A DNA stretch of 8,032 nt from Ruminococcaceae bacterium UBA6855 (GTDB lineage Bacteria > Bacillota > Clostridia > Oscillospirales > Acutalibacteraceae): contig DKDF01000021.1 of the NCBI GenBank assembly GCA_002451755.1, positions 9,475-17,506 on the forward strand, in the 5' to 3' direction. Shown here one piece after another: positions 1-8,032 of the stretch. How positions within the stretch are numbered: position 1 is the first letter of the stretch; every line of letters starts with the position of its first letter. The notes beneath the pieces are model-generated. The model did no database searches and was not told the DNA's origin. It saw nothing but the letters and a program-made list of their open reading frames with translations. Both the position numbers and the translations under genes were made by a program.

Positions 1-312
1 CACAAAAGCATCGTAGTTCAGCGGGTCCTCGCCGTCGGAGTTTGAAATAGTGGAGTAAATATAATCAAGTCCGATATATGAGCCGCTGTGTATGAAATTG
101 TCGAAGCTCATATATTGCTTGCGCTGAGCGTAGTTCACATAAAAACGCTTGACGCGGTCATGATGCCCGGCGGCATAAGAGATGAGATTCGCGCTGCCCG
201 CTGAGACGCCTATGCACAGGTCAAAATTTATTCCCTCTTCAATAAAACGGTCATAAATACCTGCGGAAAAAATTCCGCGCATTCCGCCGCCTGCGTCAAT
301 AATTCCTGTCAT
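1..312 (-). CDS. Patatin-like phospholipase, YjjU/COG4667-like (5' part only, runs off left edge)
   Basis: This is the N-terminal 104 residues of a predicted patatin-family serine acyl hydrolase, a family that cleaves acyl ester bonds of lipids with a Ser-Asp dyad. The sequence shows the glycine-rich oxyanion-hole motif DAGGGMRG (residues 6-13) and the nucleophile elbow GVSAGS (residues 35-40) with the presumed catalytic Ser37 (codon 202-204). The following segment (RVKRFYVNYAQRK, then FDNFIHSGSYIGLDYIY) resembles E. coli YjjU-type proteins. The catalytic Asp (DG motif) and the C-terminal part lie outside the window, so completeness and activity cannot be judged. No signal peptide is visible, which suggests a cytoplasmic protein. 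The ATG at 312 is chosen because GGAGG sits at 319-323 on the minus strand, 6 nt before it. Codon use is more AT-rich than in rpoBC, and TCA serine codons, nearly absent from rpoBC, occur here. The true substrate is unknown. Confidence 0.93.
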   Translation of the reverse strand, partial: MTGIIDAGGGMRGIFSAGIYDRFIEEGINFDLCIGVSAGSANLISYAAGHHDRVKRFYVNYAQRKQYMSFDNFIHSGSYIGLDYIYSTISNSDGEDPLNYDAFV

Positions 313-347
313 TCTCTTCCTCCGTAAACGCATTGAAAATCTTGAGT

Positions 348-376
348 ATTATAACACACGCGCCGGCATAAGTCAA
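348..376 (-). promoter_or_regulatory. Sigma-A-type promoter of the patatin-like gene
   Basis: Read on the minus strand there is a -35 element TTGACT (376-371), a 17-bp spacer and a perfect -10 element TATAAT (353-348). Transcription should begin near 341, giving a 5' untranslated region of about 28 nt that contains the GGAGG at 323-319 before the ATG at 312. The hexamer CCGGCA (plus strand) occurs on both sides of the -35 element, at 363-368 and 379-384. This might be an operator or may be chance. The promoter call is by consensus match only. Confidence 0.75.
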
Positions 377-566
377 AACCGGCACGGGATATTATCGGCG
401 GATTTTCGGCTGAATATGCACCTGCTTTTGCTTATATAATACCTTATATTTAACCGACGGGCGGTCAAAATTGCACAAATTCCGCGCCGATAAGAGCCAA
501 GAGAGCGGGATTGTGACGGATATTGTAAAAAGTTTGAATTTACCCCGAAAAAAGCCGTATCTCCTC
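377..566. other. Divergent intergenic DNA between the two promoters; no gene seen
   Basis: This is the stretch between the minus-strand promoter of the patatin-like gene and the plus-strand promoter of rpoB. It is AT-rich, including a TA-rich block at 431-452 that contains TATAAT (435-440) with no acceptable -35 element at 16-18 bp. No open frame here has a ribosome binding site and a recognisable protein, and no strong hairpin followed by a T-run was found. It probably holds upstream promoter elements or protein binding sites, but none could be identified. Confidence 0.6.
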
Positions 567-595
567 TTGACAAAATGTGGTTAGCAGTGTAAAAT
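567..595 (+). promoter_or_regulatory. Main sigma-A-type promoter of rpoBC
   Basis: There is a perfect -35 TTGACA (567-572), a 17-bp spacer and a -10 TAAAAT (590-595) that differs from TATAAT at one position. The expected start is near 602, about 230 nt upstream of the rpoB start codon. A perfect TATAAT also occurs just downstream (611-616), but at the right distance it has no recognisable -35 element and no extended -10 TG, so it is at best a weak second start. The near-consensus match fits a gene pair needed at high level. The start point has not been measured. Confidence 0.8.
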
Positions 596-667
596 GTAAA
601 ACTGCACAATTATAATGGAGCGTTGTGTGCCCGGTCTTTTTGACTAAGGGCTTGTTACAGCTTTCCC

Positions 668-687
668 GAAACGCGGAAAACCGCTTC
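668..687 (+). promoter_or_regulatory. Small leader hairpin with GCGG/CCGC stem
   Basis: GCGG (673-676) pairs perfectly with CCGC (681-684) around an AAAA loop. After a 2-nt bulge on the 5' side (671-672) the stem continues as GAA (668-670) with TTC (685-687). The next bases are ATTATTGC, not a T-run, so this is not scored as a terminator. Confidence 0.4.
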
Positions 688-703
688 ATTATTGCTTTTC
701 AAC

Positions 704-718
704 GCTCTTCAAAAGAGC
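704..718 (+). promoter_or_regulatory. Small leader hairpin GCTCTT/AAGAGC
   Basis: GCTCTT (704-709) and AAGAGC (713-718) are perfect reverse complements around a 3-nt CAA loop. The bases GC at 717-718 could instead take part in a second, mutually exclusive hairpin, GCTT (717-720) with GAGC (725-728, one G-U pair). A switch between the two is possible but speculative. Confidence 0.4.
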
Positions 719-730
719 TTGCGCGAGCCG

Positions 731-787
731 TCAATTGACAAAAGTGTATAGCCCCGAAAAAATGGGATATCTGCTTCTGTCAATTGA
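731..787 (+). promoter_or_regulatory. 57-nt imperfect hairpin in the rpoB leader
   Basis: The outer arms TCAATTGACA (731-740) and TGTCAATTGA (778-787) are perfect 10-bp reverse complements. The stem continues inwards through single 1x1 mismatches: 742-746 with 772-776 (five pairs, two of them G-U), 748-750 with 768-770 (ATA/TAT) and CCC (752-754) with GGG (764-766), closing a 9-nt loop at 755-763. That is 21 pairs with three symmetric mismatches. The sequence after 787 is TGGTGATAAC, with no T-run, so it is not an intrinsic terminator. It ends 33 nt before the Shine-Dalgarno. Possible roles are an RNase III-type processing site, an mRNA stabiliser, a pause site or a protein-binding site. Alternatively, the palindromic octamer TCAATTGA in each arm could be a pair of DNA operators. 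Confidence 0.65.
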
Positions 788-819
788 TGGTGATAACACG
801 AAACGGATGAAAAAAGAAC

Positions 820-826
820 GGAGTGA
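820..826 (+). promoter_or_regulatory. rpoB ribosome binding site that decides the start codon
   Basis: GGAGTGA (820-826) is complementary to the 16S 3' end with one interruption and lies 8 nt before ATG 835. An in-frame GTG at 823 lies inside this site and has no comparable Shine-Dalgarno of its own, so ATG 835 is the better start. This removes the four residues MNWP from the longer reading and gives [10 protein letters not shown], which suits the usual short N-terminus of Clostridia RpoB. Confidence 0.7.
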
Positions 827-834
827 ATTGGCCT

Positions 835-3800
835 ATGCTGAATGTTAAGCCCGTCAAAAAAGGAACGACCACGCGCATGAGCTTCGGCAAGATCGAAGAA
901 GTCATGGAGATGCCCAATCTCATCGAGGTTCAGAAGAACTCGTACAAATGGTTTCTCGACACCGGACTCAAGGAGGTGTTCCGCGACATAGCGGAAATCA
1001 CCGACTACACCGGCAACTGGGTGCTGACCTTTATAGACTATCGCATTGACGAGAAGACTAAACACACCGTGCAGGAGTGCAAGGAGCGCGACGCTACCTA
1101 TGCAGCCCCCATGCGCGTCACTGTGCGTCTGCTCAACAAGGAGACGGGTGCAATAAAGGAGTCCGAGGTCTTTATGGGTGAGTTCCCCATCATGACCGAC
1201 AGCGGCACCTTTGTTATCAACGGCGCAGAGAGAGTCATCGTCTCCCAGCTCGTCCGTTCGCCGGGCGTATATTTCGATATGACCCACGACAAGACCGGTA
1301 TCGAGCTGTTCTCAAGCACAATCAACCCCAACCGCGGCGCATGGCTTGAGTATGAGACGGACATAAACGACGTCTATTATGTAAGAATAGACAAGAACAG
1401 AAAGATATTCATCACCACTTTCATCAGAGCACTCGGACTCGGAACGGACGATGAGATCCGCGAGTTCTTCGGCAACGATGAGAGAATCGAAGCCACCATC
1501 GAGAGAGACGAGACGAAGAACCAGGGCGAAGCGCTCATGGAAGTCTTCAAGCGTCTGCGTCCCGGCGAGCCCGTGACCCTTGAGTCCGCCCAGCAGCTGC
1601 TCGACAATCTCTTCTTCGATCCGCGCAGATACGATATCTCGCGCGTCGGCAGATACAAATATAATAAGAAGCTCGCCATTGCCGCCCGCCTTGCAGGCTG
1701 CAAGCTTGCCGAGCCCGTTATCGCTCCGCTGACCGGTGAGATTCTTGCCGAGGCAGGCGAGGTCGTTACCAAGGCGAAGGCTAAGGAGATCGAGCGCGCA
1801 GGCGTTATGGTCGCCGTCGCCGATGTTGAGGGCAAGAAGGTCAAGATCATCTCCAACGGCATGGTCGACCCCATGGACTATGTGCCCGAGGGCGTGACCA
1901 AGGAAGAGCTTCTTGAAGCCGGCATCAACGAAAAGGTTCGCTTCCAGATAATCACCGAGATAGTCGACGAGTGCGGCGACGACAAAGAGGCTCTTCTCGA
2001 GCAGCTCAGACTCCGCCACGACGACCTTATCCCGAACCACATCATAATCGACGATATCTTCTCTTCGATAAACTATATCAACTGCCTTGCGAACAAGATA
2101 GGCACCACGGACGACATCGACCACCTCGGCAACAGACGTATCCGCTGCGTGGGCGAGCTGCTCCAGAATCAGTTCAGAATCGGTCTGTCGAGAATGGAAA
2201 GGGTTGTCCGCGAGAGAATGACCCTCCAGGCTCAGGAGAAGGAGGAGAACATAACTCCTCAGGCTCTTATCAACATCCGTCCTGTCATGATGGCGATAAA
2301 GGAGTTCTTCGGTTCCTCCCCACTGTCGCAGTTCATGGATCAGATAAACCCCCTTGCAGAGCTGACTCATAAGCGCCGTCTTTCCGCCCTCGGCCCCGGC
2401 GGTCTTTCGAGAGACCGTGCAGGATTCGAAGTCCGAGACGTTCACTATTCGCATTACGGCAGAATGTGCCCCATCGAGACTCCCGAAGGTTCCAACGTCG
2501 GACTTATCTCCTACCTTGCAACTTTCGCGCGCATAAATGAATACGGCTTCATCGAGGCTCCGTTCAGAAAGGTCGACAAGGCCACCGGACGCGTCACAGA
2601 CGAAGTTGAGTATATGACAGCCGATGTCGAGGACGACTACATTGTCGCCCAGGCGAACGAGCCGCTCGACGAGAACGGAATGTTCGTCCACGACAGAGTC
2701 AACGCAAGACACAGGGACGGCTTCCTTGAGATTGACCGCATGAAGGTCGATTACATGGACGTCTCCCCGAAGATGGTCGTCTCCGTCGCAACTTCGATGA
2801 TTCCGTTCCTCGAGAACGACGACGCAAACCGAGCCCTCATGGGATCGAACATGCAGAAGCAGGCGGTTCCGCTGCTCAAGACCGAGAGCCCGATAGTCGG
2901 CACCGGTATGGAATATAAAGCGGCTGTCGACTCCGGCGTTGTCGTGCTTGCAAAGCACTCCGGACGCGTCACGAAGGTCGACGCCGAGCAGATCGAGATT
3001 CTCAGCGATGAGAACATTCTCGACCATTACGATATAATCAAGTTCATGCGCTCCAACCAGGGCACATGCGTCAACCAGCGCCCGATAGTCACCCTCAACC
3101 AGCGCGTTGAAAAGGGCGATGTCATAGCCGACGGTCCCGCAACGGATCACGGCGAGATATCCCTCGGCAAGAACGCCCTCGTCGGCTTCATGACCTGGGA
3201 AGGCTACAACTACGAGGACGCGGTTCTCATCAACGAAAAGATGGTTCGCAACGATGTCTACACCTCGATCCACATCGAGAAGCACGAGATCGAAGCGAGA
3301 GATACAAAGCTCGGACCCGAGGAGATCACAAGGGATATCCCGAACGTCTCCGACGATCTTCTGAGCAACCTTGACGAGCGCGGAATAATCCGCGTCGGCG
3401 CCGAAGTTCACTCCGGTGACATCCTTGTCGGTAAGGTAACGCCTAAGGGCGAGACCGAGCTTACAGCAGAAGAGAGACTGCTCCGCGCCATATTCGGCGA
3501 GAAGGCGAAAGAGGTCAGAGATACCTCCCTCAAGGTCTCCCACGGCGAATACGGTATTGTCGTCAAGGTCGAAGAGTTCACCCGCGAGAACAGCGATGAG
3601 CTCGCACCCGGCGTAAACAAGGTCGTCCGCTGCTATATCGCCCAGAAGCGTAAGCTTTCCGTCGGCGATAAGATGGCAGGCCGCCACGGTAACAAGGGTG
3701 TTGTTTCAAGAATACTTTCTCAGGAGGATATGCCCTTCCTTCCGGACGGCACGCCGCTCGATATCGTGCTCAACCCCCTGGGCGTTCCCTCCCGAATGAA

Positions 3801-4608
3801 TATCGGTCAGGTGCTCGAAGTGCATCTCGGCTTTGCCGCGAAGCATCTGGGCTACAAGGTCGAGACTCCCGTCTTCGACGGCGCGCACGAGGATGATATC
3901 CGCGAAGCGCTCAAGCAGGCAGGACTCAGAGAGGACGGCAAGACGATACTCTACGACGGACGTACCGGCAGACAGTTCGATAACCCCGTCACCGTCGGCG
4001 TCATGTATTACCTCAAGCTGTTCCACCTTGTTGACGATAAGATCCACGCGCGTTCCACCGGCCCGTACTCGCTCGTTACGCAGCAGCCCCTCGGCGGTAA
4101 AGCCCAGTTCGGCGGTCAGCGTTTCGGTGAGATGGAAGTCTGGGCTCTCGAGGCTTACGGCGCTGCCTACACCCTCCAGGAGATCCTGACAGTCAAGTCC
4201 GATGATGTTGTCGGCCGTGTCAAGACCTACGAGGCGATAGTCAAGGGCAACAACGTTCCCAAGCCCGGCATTCCCGAGTCGTTCAAGGTTCTCGTCAAAG
4301 AGCTTCAGTCCCTCTGCCTTGATGTCAGCGTTCTTGACGCGGACGGCGAGGAGATAGACCTCAAGCAGACCGACGAGGAACTCGGATTTGCACCTTCAGA
4401 CGATAAGGCATTCTCCTCCGTCAACGACGCCGGCACTGCGGGCGGCTACGGCACGGAAAACGAAGAGGGCGATATCTTCAATGTCGGCTCCGACGAGGAC
4501 GACGATGACAGCGCCGATTTCGCAGACGATGCCGAGGGCGAAGATGATTACTATGACGGCGACATCTTCTCCGACAGCGAAGGCGAGCTTGACGACTACG
4601 ACGACTGA
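835..4608 (+). CDS. rpoB: DNA-directed RNA polymerase subunit beta
   Basis: Complete beta subunit of RNA polymerase, 1257 residues from ATG 835 (1261 from GTG 823). With beta prime it forms the catalytic core, binding template, the RNA-DNA hybrid and the incoming nucleotide. Protrusion, lobe, fork, flap, hybrid-binding and C-terminal clamp regions follow in the standard order. Visible landmarks are the rifampicin-pocket region (493-520, [16 protein letters not shown] then [15 protein letters not shown]), [12 protein letters not shown], and the hybrid-binding motif [12 protein letters not shown] with Lys946 and Lys954, equivalent to E. coli Lys1065 and Lys1073. The conserved body ends near residue 1167. 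A 90-residue tail follows with about 37 Asp/Glu and only two Lys, and it repeats the motif GDIF at 1212-1215 and 1242-1245. No frameshift is seen. Codon use strongly avoids TTA, CTA and TCA. It is the first gene of an rpoB-rpoC operon and rplL does not precede it. Confidence 0.99.
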   Translation: MLNVKPVKKGTTTRMSFGKIEEVMEMPNLIEVQKNSYKWFLDTGLKEVFRDIAEITDYTGNWVLTFIDYRIDEKTKHTVQECKERDATYAAPMRVTVRLLNKETGAIKESEVFMGEFPIMTDSGTFVINGAERVIVSQLVRSPGVYFDMTHDKTGIELFSSTINPNRGAWLEYETDINDVYYVRIDKNRKIFITTFIRALGLGTDDEIREFFGNDERIEATIERDETKNQGEALMEVFKRLRPGEPVTLESAQQLLDNLFFDPRRYDISRVGRYKYNKKLAIAARLAGCKLAEPVIAPLTGEILAEAGEVVTKAKAKEIERAGVMVAVADVEGKKVKIISNGMVDPMDYVPEGVTKEELLEAGINEKVRFQIITEIVDECGDDKEALLEQLRLRHDDLIPNHIIIDDIFSSINYINCLANKIGTTDDIDHLGNRRIRCVGELLQNQFRIGLSRMERVVRERMTLQAQEKEENITPQALINIRPVMMAIKEFFGSSPLSQFMDQINPLAELTHKRRLSALGPGGLSRDRAGFEVRDVHYSHYGRMCPIETPEGSNVGLISYLATFARINEYGFIEAPFRKVDKATGRVTDEVEYMTADVEDDYIVAQANEPLDENGMFVHDRVNARHRDGFLEIDRMKVDYMDVSPKMVVSVATSMIPFLENDDANRALMGSNMQKQAVPLLKTESPIVGTGMEYKAAVDSGVVVLAKHSGRVTKVDAEQIEILSDENILDHYDIIKFMRSNQGTCVNQRPIVTLNQRVEKGDVIADGPATDHGEISLGKNALVGFMTWEGYNYEDAVLINEKMVRNDVYTSIHIEKHEIEARDTKLGPEEITRDIPNVSDDLLSNLDERGIIRVGAEVHSGDILVGKVTPKGETELTAEERLLRAIFGEKAKEVRDTSLKVSHGEYGIVVKVEEFTRENSDELAPGVNKVVRCYIAQKRKLSVGDKMAGRHGNKGVVSRILSQEDMPFLPDGTPLDIVLNPLGVPSRMNIGQVLEVHLGFAAKHLGYKVETPVFDGAHEDDIREALKQAGLREDGKTILYDGRTGRQFDNPVTVGVMYYLKLFHLVDDKIHARSTGPYSLVTQQPLGGKAQFGGQRFGEMEVWALEAYGAAYTLQEILTVKSDDVVGRVKTYEAIVKGNNVPKPGIPESFKVLVKELQSLCLDVSVLDADGEEIDLKQTDEELGFAPSDDKAFSSVNDAGTAGGYGTENEEGDIFNVGSDEDDDDSADFADDAEGEDDYYDGDIFSDSEGELDDYDD

Positions 4609-4653
4609 GAACAGTCACCTTAAAAATATATTTTAAAAAGGGGCAGTCAACGG
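4609..4653 (+). promoter_or_regulatory. rpoB-rpoC spacer with rpoC ribosome binding site
   Basis: The 45-base gap is strikingly AT-rich between two G+C-rich genes. It holds an all-A/T near-palindrome, TTAAAAATATATTTTAA (4620-4636). This is followed by AAGGGG (4638-4643), the likely Shine-Dalgarno, 10 nt before ATG 4654. The hexamer CAGTCA occurs at 4612-4617 and again at 4644-4649. The A/T palindrome is too weak to terminate transcription, and no internal promoter with two good boxes was found, so co-transcription with rpoB is expected. Confidence 0.65.

Positions 4654-8032
<3,379 letters not shown>

Larger units (their letters stand above)
602..834 (+). other. Long structured 5' leader of rpoBC mRNA
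   Basis: From the predicted start near 602 to the rpoB start codon there are about 230 nt without a convincing gene. Three hairpins follow one another: 668-687, 704-718 and the large one at 731-787, each annotated separately. None is followed by a T-run, so none looks like an ordinary intrinsic terminator. Two small open frames occur: MERCVPGLFD (615-647) and a 28-codon frame at 762-848 that overlaps the rpoB start out of frame. Neither has a ribosome binding site. The leader does not resemble any riboswitch I can name. A regulatory role is inferred from its length and structure. Confidence 0.6.

Noticed and set aside
373..609. 78-codon minus-strand open frame in the intergenic region
   Set aside because: It has no ribosome binding site or recognisable protein features, and it runs through both the rpoB promoter and the -35 region of the opposing promoter.
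615..647. Ten-codon leader peptide MERCVPGLFD near the predicted transcription start
   Set aside because: No ribosome binding site is visible and no run of codons suggests attenuation.
735..763. Second rpoB promoter with TTGACA at 735-740
   Set aside because: The sequence at 16-18 bp spacing is A-rich (AAAAAT at best), and the TTGACA is explained as part of the hairpin arm.
731..787. Miniature transposable element with 10-bp terminal inverted repeats
   Set aside because: It is only 57 bp, has no flanking target-site duplication (GAGCCG before, TGGTGA after), and the pairing continues into the interior as expected for a hairpin.
731..800. Intrinsic terminator or attenuator in the rpoB leader
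   Set aside because: The stem is followed by TGGTGATAACACG with no T-run.
762..848. 28-codon upstream open frame overlapping the rpoB start in another frame (MGYLLLSIDGDNTK...)
   Set aside because: It has no Shine-Dalgarno, starts in the loop of the 731-787 hairpin, and the protein shows no regulatory codon run. Translational coupling to rpoB is imaginable but unsupported.
1312..3687. 791-codon open frame on the minus strand opposite rpoB
   Set aside because: Same cause: it is the codon-aligned complement of rpoB and ends where rpoB uses TCA at 1312-1314.
4620..4643. Terminator or new promoter between rpoB and rpoC
   Set aside because: The palindrome is A/T only and too weak for a terminator; no paired -35 and -10 elements were found, and the 45-bp gap fits an operon.

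Overview
This window looks like chromosomal DNA of a Gram-positive member of the Clostridia. The most likely group is an Oscillospiraceae/Ruminococcaceae-type gut Firmicute. The evidence is the type of RpoB (the Clostridia-like phrase [16 protein letters not shown] near the N-terminus, no large Proteobacteria-type insertions, a long acidic C-terminal tail), the insertion-free trigger loop in RpoC, G+C-rich coding sequence with AT-rich intergenic DNA, and GGAGG-type ribosome binding sites. The taxonomic placement is inferred from protein style, not from a search.

Layout. Positions 1-312 (minus strand) hold the first 104 codons of a patatin-like phospholipase gene that runs off the left edge. 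It has its own near-consensus promoter at 348-376. A non-coding stretch of about 500 bases (313-834) separates it from the divergently transcribed rpoB. The right half of that stretch carries a near-consensus sigma-A-type promoter (567-595) and then an unusually long leader of about 230 nt. The leader contains three hairpins; the last is a 57-nt imperfect hairpin at 731-787 that ends 33 nt before the rpoB Shine-Dalgarno. Complete rpoB (835-4608) follows, then a 45-base AT-rich gap, then rpoC (4654 to the right edge; 1126 codons visible, C-terminus cut off).

How the genes work together. RpoB (beta) and RpoC (beta prime) form the two jaws and the active centre of the single bacterial RNA polymerase. 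They are co-transcribed so the subunits are made together. In most bacteria rpoB lies directly behind rplJ-rplL. Here rplL is not upstream; rpoBC instead starts from its own promoter with a structured leader. Any L10-leader-type control of rplJL therefore cannot be inherited by read-through from immediately upstream, and the leader is the natural place to look for rpoBC-specific control. The patatin-like gene has no evident functional link to transcription; it is simply the divergent neighbour.

No mobile element, CRISPR array, tRNA, rRNA or intrinsic terminator was recognised. The long open frames antisense to rpoB and rpoC are codon-usage shadows. Most of the window is ordinary core genome. 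The part that deserves attention is the 5' leader of rpoB.
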